In this document: piece by piece, positions 35,311 through 44,321 of the stretch
How positions within the stretch are numbered: the stretch's first letter is position 1
How the letters are laid out: each line of letters begins with the position of its first letter
Source of the DNA: Salinibacter pepae
GTDB lineage: Bacteria; Bacteroidota; Rhodothermia; Rhodothermales; Salinibacteraceae
Direction of reading: 5' to 3'
DNA: 64,000 nucleotides
Assembly: GCF_947077775.1 (NCBI RefSeq)
Contig: NZ_CAMTTE010000001.1
Location: forward strand, 1,178,001-1,242,000
The notes under the pieces: generated by a model
What the model was told of the DNA's origin: nothing
The model's input: the letters and a program-made list of their open reading frames with translations, nothing else
The model's database searches: none
Translations under genes and position numbers: made by a program

Positions 35311-37785
35311 ATGATCGACGCCCTTCCTGCGGACGCCCTGCGCACGCGCTTCGACCCGTCCGACTTCGGGTTCGAGACGACGGACGACCTGCCCGCCGAC
35401 ACGGAGGTGGTCGGGCAGGACCGGGCCGTCGAGGCCCTCGACTTCGGCATGAGCATCGACGCCGAGGGCTACAACGTCTTCGCCCTCGGCCCCCCCGGCA
35501 CCGGACGCCGCCCGCTCGTGCAGCACCTCTTGGAGGAGCAGGCCGCGGGGGAAGCGACGCCGCCGGACCTCTGCTACATCAACCACTTCGACGACGAGCG
35601 CGAGCCGCGGGCGCTGCGCCTCCCGGCGGGCCGGGGCCGCGAGCTGAAGGAGGACGTGGATGCCCTCATCGAGGAGCTGCAGACGGCCCTCCCCGGCACG
35701 TTCGAGAGCGAGGAGTACCGGTCCCGCCGCGAGATGATACAGGAGGAGGTTCAGGAGGGACAGGAGGCGGCGCTCGACGACCTGCAGGCGCGGGCCCGGG
35801 AGGACGGCATTGCGCTCATTCGCACGCCCCAAGGCTTCGTCTTCACGCCCCTCGACGACGGCGAGGTCGTGCCGCCCGAAGAGGTCGAGTCGATGCCGGA
35901 GGAGGAGCGCGAGCAGGTGCAGCAAACAATTGAGGCCTATCAGGAGGCGCTCCAGGACATCCTCCAGAAAATGCCCGAGCACCAGCGGGAGGCCCGCCAG
36001 CGCATCGAGGAACTCAACAAGGGGATGGCCACGCTGGTCGTGGACGACCTCATCGAGGACCTCCGCGACGCGTACGCGGACTTCGACGACGTGGTGGCGT
36101 TTCTCGACAGCGTGCGCGACGACCTCATCGAGAACGTCGACGTCTTCGTTCAGGCGGCCCAGCAGGGCCCCTCCCCCGAGCAGCAGGGCCCCCAGCAGAT
36201 GATGCAACAACAGGGCCAGCAGGGCGGCGCCCAACAGGGGGCCCGCGCCCCCGACGGCGCCTTCTGGCGGCGCTACCGGGTCAACCTGCTCGTCGACCAC
36301 GCGGAGACCGACGGTGCGCCGGTCGTCTACGAGGACAACCCAAACTACCAGACCCTCGTCGGCCAGGTGGAGCAGATCGCCCAGATGGGCGCGCTGGTGA
36401 CCGACTTTAATCTGATTCGGCCGGGCGCCCTCCACGAGGCGAACGGCGGCTACCTGATCGTGGAGGCGCGGCAATTGCTCACGCAGCCTTACGCCTGGGA
36501 GGGCCTGAAGCGGGCCCTCCAGAACGGGGAGATTCAGATCGAGTCGCCCGGCCAGGCGCTCGGCCTCATCCGCACCCTCACGCTGGAGCCGGAGGCCGTG
36601 CCCCTCGACGTAAAGCTCGTGGTCGTCGGGGAGCGCATGCTCTACTACCTGCTCGACGCCCTCGACCCGGACATGGACCGCCTGTTCAAGGTGATGGCCG
36701 ACTTCGACGACCAGATCGACCGGGACGCGGCGCGGGAGGACGCTTACGCCGACCTCATCGCCACGACCGTTGACGACAACGACCTGCGCCCGTTTGACCG
36801 CTCGGGCGTGGCGCGGGTGTTCGAACACAGCCTCCGCGTCGTCGGGGACACGGAAAAGCTCAGCGCCCGGGTCGAAGACATCCGGGATCTGCTGACGGAG
36901 GCCGACCACTGGGCACAGGACGGCGGGGCCGACACGGTGACCGGCGACCACGTTCAGCGCGCCATCGATGCCCAGACCCGCCGGGCCGGCCGCCTCCGCG
37001 ATCGCGTGCAGGAGACCATCGAGCGCGAGAACATTTACATCGACACCACGGGCGCCACCGTCGGGCAGATCAACGGCCTGTCGTACCTGGAGGCCGGGGG
37101 CTTCAGCTTCGGCCGGCCGCACCGCATCACCACACGGGTGCGGCTCGGCGAAGGCGAAATCGTAGACATTGAGCGGGAGGCGGCCCTCGGCGGCCCCCTC
37201 CACTCGAAGGGCGTTCTCATCCTGTCGGGCTTCCTGGAGGGGCGCTTCGCGCAGCGCTATCCCCTCTCCCTCTCGGCCCGCCTCGTGTTTGAGCAGTCGT
37301 ACGGCGGCATCGACGGGGACAGCGCCTCCTCCGCCGAGCTGTACGCCCTCCTGTCGGCCCTCGCGGAGGTTCCCCTGAAACAAAACCTAGCCGTGACCGG
37401 ATCGGTGAATCAGCGCGGCGTGGTGCAGCCGATCGGGGGGGTCAACGAGAAGGTCGAGGGCTTCTTCGACGTGTGCGAGGCGCGGGGCCTCGCCGGCGAC
37501 CAGGGGGTTCTCATTCCGGCGGCCAACACCGACAACCTCATGCTGCGCCCCGACGTGGTGGCGGCCGTTAAGGCCGGCCGGTTCCACGTCTACCCCGTGG
37601 AGACGGTCGACCAGGGCATCGCACTGCTGACGGGCATGGAGGCCGGCACGCGGGACGAACAGGGCGCTTTCCCCGACGGTACGATCAACGCACGGGTGGA
37701 GGCCCGGCTCCGCACGTTTGCCGACCGCCGGCGCCGGTTTGCCCGCACGGACGGCACCCCCCAATCGTCCACGGAGGACGCCTAA
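35311..37785 (+). CDS. Lon-related ATP-dependent protease (LonB/AAA_32 type)
   Basis: An 824-aa cytosolic protease. The N-terminal AAA-like region has GPPGTGRRP near residues 60-68; the Walker A Lys is replaced by Arg66. Residues 100-285 are largely coiled coil. A Gln-rich low-complexity insert (QQGPSPEQQGPQQMMQQQ and on) sits near 284-315. The central part includes HEANGGYLIVEA near 375, a typical signature of lon-related proteins. The Lon protease domain at about 600-800 keeps the Ser-Lys dyad: Ser671 in GDSASSAE and Lys714 in NEKVEGF. Their 43-residue spacing equals that of E. coli Lon. The stop codon abuts the ATG of a tandem USP gene (37786), implying co-expression and a stress role. Confidence 0.88.
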   Translation: MIDALPADALRTRFDPSDFGFETTDDLPADTEVVGQDRAVEALDFGMSIDAEGYNVFALGPPGTGRRPLVQHLLEEQAAGEATPPDLCYINHFDDEREPRALRLPAGRGRELKEDVDALIEELQTALPGTFESEEYRSRREMIQEEVQEGQEAALDDLQARAREDGIALIRTPQGFVFTPLDDGEVVPPEEVESMPEEEREQVQQTIEAYQEALQDILQKMPEHQREARQRIEELNKGMATLVVDDLIEDLRDAYADFDDVVAFLDSVRDDLIENVDVFVQAAQQGPSPEQQGPQQMMQQQGQQGGAQQGARAPDGAFWRRYRVNLLVDHAETDGAPVVYEDNPNYQTLVGQVEQIAQMGALVTDFNLIRPGALHEANGGYLIVEARQLLTQPYAWEGLKRALQNGEIQIESPGQALGLIRTLTLEPEAVPLDVKLVVVGERMLYYLLDALDPDMDRLFKVMADFDDQIDRDAAREDAYADLIATTVDDNDLRPFDRSGVARVFEHSLRVVGDTEKLSARVEDIRDLLTEADHWAQDGGADTVTGDHVQRAIDAQTRRAGRLRDRVQETIERENIYIDTTGATVGQINGLSYLEAGGFSFGRPHRITTRVRLGEGEIVDIEREAALGGPLHSKGVLILSGFLEGRFAQRYPLSLSARLVFEQSYGGIDGDSASSAELYALLSALAEVPLKQNLAVTGSVNQRGVVQPIGGVNEKVEGFFDVCEARGLAGDQGVLIPAANTDNLMLRPDVVAAVKAGRFHVYPVETVDQGIALLTGMEAGTRDEQGAFPDGTINARVEARLRTFADRRRRFARTDGTPQSSTEDA

Positions 37786-38655
37786 ATGTACGACATTTCT
37801 TTCACTCTCATGCCTCCATCTCCCTCGTCCGACCGATCGTTTCGCCGGATTCTGGTGGCCCTGGACGCCTCCCCACACAGCCGCGCCGCGCTCGACCTGG
37901 CGGTGCAGCTGGCCGTCGACCTGGAGGCCGACCTGGAGGGACTGTTCGTCAAGGACGAAAACCTGATGCGGGCCGCTCAGCTCCCGTTTGCCGCGGAGGT
38001 ACGTGCCCACTCGGTGTCGCCCAGGGCCCTCAACGACCGCCGCGTGCAGCGCCGGCTGCGTCGCCAGGCCGATCAGGCCGAGGCGGTCCTGCAGGCGGCG
38101 ACCGAACCGGCCCCGGTGTCGTACGACTTTCGGGTCGTCGAGGGGCAGGTCACACGGCAGTTGCTCCGGGCCGCCGAGGAGGCCGATCTTGTGGCGCTGG
38201 GCAAGACGAGCACGCAGAGCAGCCGGCGGCGCCTCGGGACCACCAGTGAGGCCCTTCTGGCAGAGTCCTCCACGCCGGTGCTCGTCCTCCGACGCGCGCC
38301 GCGACGCCGCCCCCCACCCTCAACGTACTACGACGGTTCGGAGACGGCCCGGAAGGCCCTGCGCACGGCGGCCGGGCTCGCGGATCCCGACACCCCTCTC
38401 ACGGTGTTTGCGCCCGCGGAGAACGAGACACAGACCGAACACCTGCGCGCCGAGGTGCACGAGGTCCTCGGCACGCCCCCCGCACAGACCCGGGTGCACC
38501 CCCTCACGCCGGCCGAAGTGGACCGGCTCGCCGCCCTTGCCCGCCGACGCGGCCCGGGGCTCTTCGTGATGCCCGGCACCGGCTCGCCACTGGTCGACAC
38601 GTCCATCCAGCGCTTTCTGTATGAGCTGGACCGCCCTCTGCTCCTGGTCCGGTAG
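37786..38655 (+). CDS. Tandem universal stress protein
   Basis: A 289-aa soluble protein with two USP domains. The first (about 18-165) is well kept: FRRILVALDASPHSRAAL, then VALGKTSTQSSRRRLGTTSEALLAES, a close match to the USP nucleotide-loop region with the Gly and Ser/Thr ends. It closes with VLVLRRAP. The second (about 175-289) is degenerate at its start (TYYDGSETARKALR) but ends LFVMPGTGSPLVDTSIQRFLYELDRPLLLVR. The ATG follows the protease stop with no gap. An ATG eight codons later could also serve. Likely a stress-linked regulator; partner unknown. Confidence 0.85.
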   Translation: MYDISFTLMPPSPSSDRSFRRILVALDASPHSRAALDLAVQLAVDLEADLEGLFVKDENLMRAAQLPFAAEVRAHSVSPRALNDRRVQRRLRRQADQAEAVLQAATEPAPVSYDFRVVEGQVTRQLLRAAEEADLVALGKTSTQSSRRRLGTTSEALLAESSTPVLVLRRAPRRRPPPSTYYDGSETARKALRTAAGLADPDTPLTVFAPAENETQTEHLRAEVHEVLGTPPAQTRVHPLTPAEVDRLAALARRRGPGLFVMPGTGSPLVDTSIQRFLYELDRPLLLVR

Positions 38656-38699
38656 CCCTGCCCTGTCCCTGTCTTTCCGTTCGACAACGATTCTCTCCC

Positions 38700-39086
38700 A
38701 TGAGCACCGTCATTCGACTCTCCCTCCGCCCCGCCGACGATGCGAAGGTCGTTCCCCTGGAAGTGCTCCGCGACTTCGCGGACGTGCGGGCCGGCTGGAG
38801 CTACCTGGAAGAAGACTCGCAGCACTACTCAACGCTCAAGGAGGCCCCGGGCCTCATCCTGCGCCACCGCGCCGACCGCGCCCACTACGTCGACCTGGGG
38901 TTCGTGGAGACCGCCCCCGACACGGTGCAGCTGGCCGTGCTGGACCGCCCCGACGCGGACACGCCGCTGGCCCCCGACGACCGGGCCGACCTTCTCGATG
39001 CCTTCCTCGACGCGATGCGCGACTACCTGAACGGCCGGCCCGACCACGTCCGCCTCGAAGTAAATCGCGACGCGGCCTCGTCCTGA
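38700..39086 (+). CDS. Conserved-looking small acidic protein, function unknown
   Basis: A 128-aa soluble protein not recognised. It is rich in Asp/Glu and has no signal peptide or membrane segment. Alternating strand/helix prediction by eye: IRLSLRPADDAKVVPLEV, HYVDLGFVE, VQLAVLDRP, then a helix LLDAFLDAMRDYL and a final strand VRLEVNR. It may be one alpha/beta domain. It follows the USP gene by 44 bp on the same strand, so it may belong to the protease-USP transcript. Codon use and third-position GC match the neighbours. Confidence 0.65.
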   Translation: MSTVIRLSLRPADDAKVVPLEVLRDFADVRAGWSYLEEDSQHYSTLKEAPGLILRHRADRAHYVDLGFVETAPDTVQLAVLDRPDADTPLAPDDRADLLDAFLDAMRDYLNGRPDHVRLEVNRDAASS

Positions 39087-39144
39087 TTGCTTCTTCCGCC
39101 CGGCCCTGCTCGAACCGTAGGCGGTACCGCCCGTCCGGACCGGC

Positions 39145-39567
39145 TCAGGACGCGGACATCCCGTCTGGCCAGTGGAAGGTAATCGGGACCTCAATGTCCG
39201 GGTGAATGCTCTCGTCCACCGGACAGTGACGGGCGGCGCGCTCCACACGCTCACGGGTCTGCGCGTCGAGTGCAGTCGGCATCGTCACGTCGGTCCGGAG
39301 CGACGCAATGCGACGCGGATTGGACGCTATCTTTTTCTCGACGGAAATCTCGACGCCGTCGAGGTCGAGGGCATGCTTCTCGGCCTGAATGCCGAGGATG
39401 GTCGCGATGCAGGTGCCCAGCGCCGTGGCCACCAGGTCGGTCGGCGAAAAGGAGCGCCCCTCGCCGTGGTTGTCCTCCGGCGCGTCGGTGGTGAGGGTCA
39501 CGCCGGACGGCCCGTGCTCGGCCTCGCAGCGCAGGTCCCCGACGTAGTCGGTGTCAATCTGAACCAT
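39145..39567 (-). CDS. OsmC/Ohr-family peroxiredoxin-like protein
   Basis: A 140-aa cytosolic protein of the OsmC superfamily, YhfA-like branch. The two redox cysteines are in DLVATALGTCIATI (near residue 53) and in ARHCPVDESIHP (near 114), at the spacing expected for the thiol pair that reduces organic hydroperoxides. The N-terminal DTDYVGDLRCEAEHGPSG strand pattern also fits. It stands alone on the minus strand, convergent with the small gene at 38700, with only 58 bp between. Induction by osmotic or oxidative stress is known for relatives but is not shown here. Confidence 0.88.
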   Translation of the reverse strand: MVQIDTDYVGDLRCEAEHGPSGVTLTTDAPEDNHGEGRSFSPTDLVATALGTCIATILGIQAEKHALDLDGVEISVEKKIASNPRRIASLRTDVTMPTALDAQTRERVERAARHCPVDESIHPDIEVPITFHWPDGMSAS

Positions 39568-39670
39568 CGGGTCGCGGCGGGCTGATTGAAGGAACCAACG
39601 AAGACACCTCCGAAACGGAGAGTTCCCGCGTCGGATTCATTGCGGCCCGCGGGTCCCGTTCGTGCTCCTC

Positions 39671-40132
39671 CTACTCTCTCCATCGCCGATCGGTGAGTTC
39701 GCGCACGTCTGTTTCCGAAATCACGCTCCAGTACGGACTGCTCAGGGTGTTGCTTTGCGTGCGGTTGAAGGTGGCGCGGAGGAAGAGGGCCTTGTCGGCG
39801 TCGGGGTCCGCTCCCCGAAACGAAAATCCCCCCCAGTGGAGCACCCAGTAGGCCCGAGTGGGATCCACCCCGAGCCGGCGCCCCACGAGGTCGGCCAGAT
39901 ATTGCAGGTCGTCGACCGTCGACGGCCCTTCGTTCTCCGCCAGTTCCCGGAGCACGATGGTGTGCTCCTCCTCGTCATCCGGCGGGCCGGGATAGACCCG
40001 CACCTGTACGGTTCCGGTGCGGCTGTAGCTGCGCCACGTGAGGGTCGTGTCGGTTTGCGGCTGCGCGGCGGCCGGCCGGAGCATCAGGAAGCCGAGGACC
40101 CCGAGCACGGAGATTCGGCGTAGGAACACCAT
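39671..40132 (-). CDS. Secreted or periplasmic protein of unknown function
   Basis: A 153-aa protein with a clear Sec signal peptide: MVFLRRISVLGVLGFLMLRPAAAQ, cleavage expected after AAA. The mature part is about 130 residues and acidic, with a helix-rich middle (ELAENEGPSTVDDLQYLADLVGRRL) and an aromatic stretch AYWVLHWGGFSFRG. No family recognised. The ATG at 40132 is chosen because it begins the signal peptide; upstream in-frame sequence is Arg-rich and not credible. It is 103 bp upstream of osmC on the same strand. Confidence 0.65.
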   Translation of the reverse strand: MVFLRRISVLGVLGFLMLRPAAAQPQTDTTLTWRSYSRTGTVQVRVYPGPPDDEEEHTIVLRELAENEGPSTVDDLQYLADLVGRRLGVDPTRAYWVLHWGGFSFRGADPDADKALFLRATFNRTQSNTLSSPYWSVISETDVRELTDRRWRE

Positions 40133-40229
40133 GAGGACGAAATGGCGGATGAGACAAATGGTCCTCGTCCACCAGACACGTGCCCCCTTACGATCGTAAC
40201 GTGCGGCCGCGTCCCCGCTGTGGGCGCTC

Positions 40230-40934
40230 CTACCACGGAATGCGCTCCCGGTCGCGGAAAAAGCCCCCGCTCGGGCCGTCTTCGGGGAGCGTCGCCAACC
40301 AGAGGGCCGTATCGGCCCCCTCCTCGGGCGTCCGCGGGGCCGCCTCACCCCCCATGCGGGTGTGCACCCATCCCGGCCCCATCGAGTTAACCTTCACGTC
40401 GGGCCCGTCGGGCAGCGCATCGTCGAGGGTCATCGTCAGGGCGTTTAGGCCCGCCTTCGCGGCCGAGTAGGCGGCGTGATTCGTATCAAGCCCTTCTCCG
40501 AAGGACCCCGATCCGGACGATACGTTCACGACGCGGCCGTAGCCCCGCTCAATCATGTCGGGCACGAAGGCCTTTACCAGCAGCCACGGGCCGCGCGTGT
40601 TGACCGTCCACGCCTGGTCAAGCTGGTCAATTGAAACCCCCAGCGCGTCGCCCTCCGGGTAAACGCCCGCGTTGTTGACGAGCGCGTCGACCGCCACGTC
40701 GTCCGCGTCTAGACGCTCCTTGCAGGCCTCAATCGAGGCGGTCTCAATCACGTCGAGCTGCTCCACGCGCACCGACCCGCCGCGCTCCCGAATGGACGCC
40801 GCGGCGTCCTCGCCCGTCTCCTCATCGCGGGCGCCCATGACGACGTGCACGCCCCGATCGGCAAGGCCTTCACAGATTGCAAGGCCAATGCCACGGTTGC
40901 CCCCCGTGACGAGGGCCGTTCGGTTGGTATCCAT
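40230..40934 (-). CDS. Short-chain dehydrogenase/reductase (SDR)
   Basis: A 234-aa NAD(P)H-dependent oxidoreductase, classical SDR. TALVTGGNRGIGLAI near residues 6-20 is the TGxxxGxG cofactor loop; VNNAG is near 88. The active site has Ser in VNVSSGSGSFG near 142 and Tyr156-x3-Lys160 in AAYSAAKAG. An Arg rather than Asp after beta-2 (MGARDEETG) points to NADPH. The substrate cannot be told; the closest relatives are often carbonyl reductases. The ATG at 40934 is chosen because it places the cofactor loop at the usual distance. Divergent from the CBS gene. Confidence 0.88.
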   Translation of the reverse strand: MDTNRTALVTGGNRGIGLAICEGLADRGVHVVMGARDEETGEDAAASIRERGGSVRVEQLDVIETASIEACKERLDADDVAVDALVNNAGVYPEGDALGVSIDQLDQAWTVNTRGPWLLVKAFVPDMIERGYGRVVNVSSGSGSFGEGLDTNHAAYSAAKAGLNALTMTLDDALPDGPDVKVNSMGPGWVHTRMGGEAAPRTPEEGADTALWLATLPEDGPSGGFFRDRERIPW

Positions 40935-41228
40935 CTGGTCGAAAGTGTATTGGATGGCGAAGGACACGCCCGGTACAAATGAGGCGCAAGAACCCAGGTT
41001 CGGAAGATTCTTTGCGCGCCCGGCGAAGCGATCAAAGGCTCACCGCCTTGCGTCGGGGCCTACTTCTTTTAATTTTGCATAAAGTGTTATATTTCTGACA
41101 ATCGGGGAACGGCGCCGTGGTCTTCTGCGAACTTTACGCCCGTTAAACAAAGCCTTTGTTAATCATTGATAAGAAAACGGCCGCAACGCACACCCTCCAC
41201 CGCCTCCTAACCAGCCCGCCCCGGTACC
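40935..41228. other. 294-bp divergent promoter region
   Basis: Separates SDR (minus) from the CBS-domain gene (plus). The part 41060-41180 is unusually AT-rich for this genome and contains the best Bacteroidota-type promoter of the window (next entry). No small gene is apparent. Confidence 0.5.
41047..41077 (+). promoter_or_regulatory. Bacteroidota-type promoter for the CBS-domain gene
   Basis: TAATTTTG at 41070-41077 is an exact match to the -7 consensus TAnnTTTG. Exactly 19 bases upstream, CTTG at 41047-41050 matches three of four bases of the -33 element TTTG. Transcription would begin near 41084, leaving a leader of about 145 nt before the ATG at 41229. Confidence 0.5.
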
Positions 41229-41711
41229 ATGAATCCACGAGATGGCCTTCTTGATACCCGAGTGAAAGACATCATTCGATCCAAGTCCGCCCTGGCCGAC
41301 GACGGCGCCGTCCTCACCACGAGCCCCTCGGCAACCGTGTTCGAGTGTATTGGACGGATGGTGGACCGCGACGTAGGCTCCATCGTGGTGATGGAGGGCG
41401 GTGCCATCGCCGGCCTCTTTACCGAGCGGAATTACATGCAGAGCATCGCCCTGGAGGGCCGCAGCTCGGACGAGACGGAGGTCCAGGAGGTGATGACCGA
41501 GGACGTGGCGACCGTTCGTCCCGACAAGCCGCTTGAGGAGTGCCTGCGTCTGATGACGAGGCTCCGGTGTCGTCACCTTCCGGTGGTCGACGAGGGCGGG
41601 GCGTTGATCGGCATCGTCTCAATCGGGGACGGCGTGAAGCAGATTATCCAGACGGCCCAGAGGGAGACGAGCCGGCTTCGCCGGTACGTCACCGGAACGT
41701 ACGCCGAGTAG
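41229..41711 (+). CDS. Tandem CBS-domain protein
   Basis: A 160-aa cytosolic protein consisting of a CBS pair. CBS1 is about residues 12-78 (VKDIIRSKSA; ATVFECIGRMVDRDVGSIVV; AGLFTERNY). CBS2 is about 85-145 (EVMTEDVATVRPDKPLEECLRLM; RCRHLPVVDEGGALIGIVSIGD). Such stand-alone pairs bind adenosine nucleotides (AMP, ATP, SAM, or c-di-AMP in some) and report energy or ionic state to partners. No enzyme or transporter is fused or adjacent, so the partner is unknown. It has its own well-formed promoter. Confidence 0.88.
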   Translation: MNPRDGLLDTRVKDIIRSKSALADDGAVLTTSPSATVFECIGRMVDRDVGSIVVMEGGAIAGLFTERNYMQSIALEGRSSDETEVQEVMTEDVATVRPDKPLEECLRLMTRLRCRHLPVVDEGGALIGIVSIGDGVKQIIQTAQRETSRLRRYVTGTYAE

Positions 41712-41783
41712 CGCCAACTCGGGCCGGGTCGGACTGGCCGCGGCGGTGTCGGACGTCGGAACTGGGGCCCCGCCTCGGAGGGA

Positions 41784-43625
41784 CTACGAGCGTGTCGACG
41801 ACGACCCGTCCGCCGAGGCCGGGGCCACAGCCGGTGGCTCCGCAAGGTTGGGCTGAGCGGCTCGGTCCGCGTCCCGCCGCTGCAGCGCCCAGAGCTCCGC
41901 GTAGCGACCGCCCTCGGCCAGCAGCTCGTCGTGCGGCCCCTGTTCCACCAGTCGCCCGTCCTCCAGCACGTAAATCGTGTCTGCGTTCTCGATGGTGCTG
42001 AGCCGATGGGCAATGACGATGGAGGTGAGCTGATCGCCCCGTGCGAACAGCCCGTCGAGGGCGTCCTGGATCACCGCCTCGGACTCGCTATCGAGGTCGG
42101 AGGTCGCCTCGTCGAGCAGGAGGATGCGGGCGTCGGTGAGGATGGCGCGGGCAATGGCGACACGCTGCTTCTGCCCGCCAGACAGGCGCACCCCCCGCTC
42201 TCCGATCTGCGTGTCGTAGCCGTCGACCAACTGTTGGATAAACCCGTGCGCGTTCGCCATCTCCGCGGCGCGGCGGACCGCCCCGTCGGACGCGTCGGGC
42301 TCGGCGTACCGGATGTTGTCGGCCACCGTCCCCGAGAAGAGCGTCGGGTCCTGCGGCACGAGGGCCACGTGCTCCCGCAGTGCCTGCAGCTCGAACGACC
42401 GGAGGTCGATGCCGTCGACGGTCACGCGCCCCTCCTGCGGGTCCCAGAAGCGCCCGACGAGGTTGGCCACCGTGCTCTTGCCGGCCCCGGACGACCCCAC
42501 GAGCGCCGCCGTCTCTCCCGGCTCGATGCGGAGCGAAAGGTCCCGCAGCGCCGGCTCGTCGGCGTCCGGGTACGAGAAGCGTACCTCCTCCAGCTCCACC
42601 GGCCCCACGGGCACCTCTGCCCGATCGCCCCCGGTCTCCGGATCGGTATCGACGAGTTCGGAGAGCCGCTCTAGGGCCGCCATGCCGGCTTGCAGCTTGT
42701 CATTGAAGAACATGACCGACTGCACCGGCCCCTGCAATTGGCGCTGGTACATGATGAACGCCGTAAGCTCGCCGAGCGAAAGGCTGCCGCTCGCCACCAT
42801 CCAGCCCCCGACGAGCAGAAGGGCCCCGGTCCCGTAGTTGGACGTGATATTGATGAGGCCCTCCATCTTGCCCACGTCCTTGCGGCGGTCGAGGTTGATG
42901 TCGACGTACCGCTGGTTGTGCGTGCCGAAGCGCTCACGCTCCTGCTCTTCCCCGACGAAGGCCTTCACGACCCGAATGTTGGAAATCGCCTCGGTGGACG
43001 TGGCCGTCAGGCGCGCGACCGTCTCGCGGATGCTGCGGGAGGCGGTGCGAAGGGGTTCCTGGTAGTAGTAGGTGACGAAGGCCAAGAGGGGCAGGACCAC
43101 CAGGTTCACCAGGGCCAGCTTCCAGTTCATCCACACCAGGAGGCCGGCCACCACCAGAATGGCCACGAGCTGGCCGGAGAGGCGGGACGCGGCCGCCTGG
43201 ATCATCCCCTTTAGCGCGTTCGGGTCGCTCACGACACGCGAGCTGAGGGAGCCGGACTGCTCGTTGGAGAACCGGGACACCGGAAGCGTCAGCAGGTGGT
43301 CGTAGGCCTGCATGCGCACGTCGCTCACCACCTGCTGCGTGAGGGCAAAGCTCCAGTACATGCCCCCGTACTCCACGATCGCCCGAAACAGGTAGAACCC
43401 GGCGAAGGCAAGCCCGAACCACAGAAACAGCGTGCTGCGCCCGCCGGGGATCACCACGTCGAATGCGTAGCGCACAAACTGCGGCCCCGCCGCCTCCAGC
43501 GCCGCCGAGAAGCTGATCAGCAACGCCACCCCAACCACCCGAGCCTTGTACGGGGACAGCACGCCCCAGAGTCGACTCAGGATGGCGAGGGTTGACTCGC
43601 GGTCGTCGCGGTCGGAAGCAGCCAT
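41784..43625 (-). CDS. ABC exporter, fused membrane and ATPase domains (MsbA-like)
   Basis: A 613-aa half-transporter acting as a homodimer. Residues 25-320 are a six-helix exporter membrane domain. The ATPase domain covers about 350-590: Walker A GSSGAGKST, Q-loop after FWDPQEG, signature LSGGQKQRVA, Walker B ILLLDEATSDLD, switch His in IAHRLST. Overall it fits lipid A/multidrug exporters of the MsbA type. The substrate cannot be assigned. The ATG at 43625 is preferred; upstream in-frame codons encode an unlikely Arg-rich stretch. The C-terminus has a short Pro/Ala/Ser-rich tail after residue 590. Confidence 0.9.
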   Translation of the reverse strand: MAASDRDDRESTLAILSRLWGVLSPYKARVVGVALLISFSAALEAAGPQFVRYAFDVVIPGGRSTLFLWFGLAFAGFYLFRAIVEYGGMYWSFALTQQVVSDVRMQAYDHLLTLPVSRFSNEQSGSLSSRVVSDPNALKGMIQAAASRLSGQLVAILVVAGLLVWMNWKLALVNLVVLPLLAFVTYYYQEPLRTASRSIRETVARLTATSTEAISNIRVVKAFVGEEQERERFGTHNQRYVDINLDRRKDVGKMEGLINITSNYGTGALLLVGGWMVASGSLSLGELTAFIMYQRQLQGPVQSVMFFNDKLQAGMAALERLSELVDTDPETGGDRAEVPVGPVELEEVRFSYPDADEPALRDLSLRIEPGETAALVGSSGAGKSTVANLVGRFWDPQEGRVTVDGIDLRSFELQALREHVALVPQDPTLFSGTVADNIRYAEPDASDGAVRRAAEMANAHGFIQQLVDGYDTQIGERGVRLSGGQKQRVAIARAILTDARILLLDEATSDLDSESEAVIQDALDGLFARGDQLTSIVIAHRLSTIENADTIYVLEDGRLVEQGPHDELLAEGGRYAELWALQRRDADRAAQPNLAEPPAVAPASADGSSSTRS

Positions 43626-43731
43626 AGACGTACGGCGGAAGCGAAGACAGAGGCGGAGCGGGGCGGCGGCGATCCGGCACACGACCCGAAAGGTCCTGCG
43701 CCCGTTGGCGTCGGGCCACCCTGTGGGCGAT

Positions 43732-44007
43732 TCAGTTTTTCGACAGCAGCTTTACGGGCCGCAGTTCGGTCAGGGCGGCCACCATCAGCACGTGCTTCCA
43801 GGACACCCCGGCCGTCCCCCCCGTGGCCGCACTCGACTCCTGCCGGTGCGTGGCGGCATCCAGCGCGGCACGGTGCACCGTCTGCTCCACCAGGTGGCTC
43901 ACGAGGTGATCCGTCGATACCTGCACCTCCGTTCCGAAACGGCGTCCCTGGTTGGAGGCACCGAGCTCTTGCTCAAAAAAGTCGCGAAGGGGAGACTGAA
44001 CGGTCAT
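43732..44007 (-). CDS. Small unknown protein
   Basis: A 91-aa protein not recognised. From ATG 44007 it reads MTVQSPLRDFFEQELGASNQ and then a helical region DHLVSHLVEQTVHRAALDAATHRQ, a Ser/Thr/Gly linker and a second helix VSWKHVLMVAALTEL ending in RPVKLLSKN. Two helices joined by a flexible linker could be a DNA-binding or dimerising fold, but there is no clear motif. An ATG ten codons upstream (44037) is an alternative. Same strand as, and 106 bp ahead of, the ABC exporter gene. Confidence 0.5.
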   Translation of the reverse strand: MTVQSPLRDFFEQELGASNQGRRFGTEVQVSTDHLVSHLVEQTVHRAALDAATHRQESSAATGGTAGVSWKHVLMVAALTELRPVKLLSKN

Positions 44008-44321
44008 GGACTCGAAGGTCGGTTTTGGAGACGGCATGTGTCGATTCAGCGGCCGCGGGGCTTTCTCGGGCCGTGCCGGGGTCCCATTTGGTTCGGTGGT
44101 ACGGGTTCGAGGGTACCGGTGCAGGGTACGTACGCAGTCATCAGAAGCGCAAGCGCCATCACTGGCGGAATGAGGGCGTGCGAAGAGTCTCTGGTCGCTG
44201 TGTGCGACGAAGGCCGGAACAAAACGGATCATGAAGCCGGTGTGGATTCGCTCTTTCAGGGCGTCTGGGAGCGGCAGCCCCTCGGCAAGGGGCCCCTCGC
44301 CCGGTGCGTGCGAGGGCCTGC
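44008..44321. other. 314-bp intergenic region, nothing recognised
   Basis: Lies between the 91-aa gene and the nitroreductase gene, both on the minus strand. Several GGTAC-containing short repeats occur at 44099-44132. No gene or clear promoter seen. Confidence 0.4.

Noticed and set aside
35300-37785. Classical Lon protease
   Set aside because: It lacks the Lon N-terminal substrate domain and has the altered AAA_32-type N-terminus; only the protease domain matches Lon.
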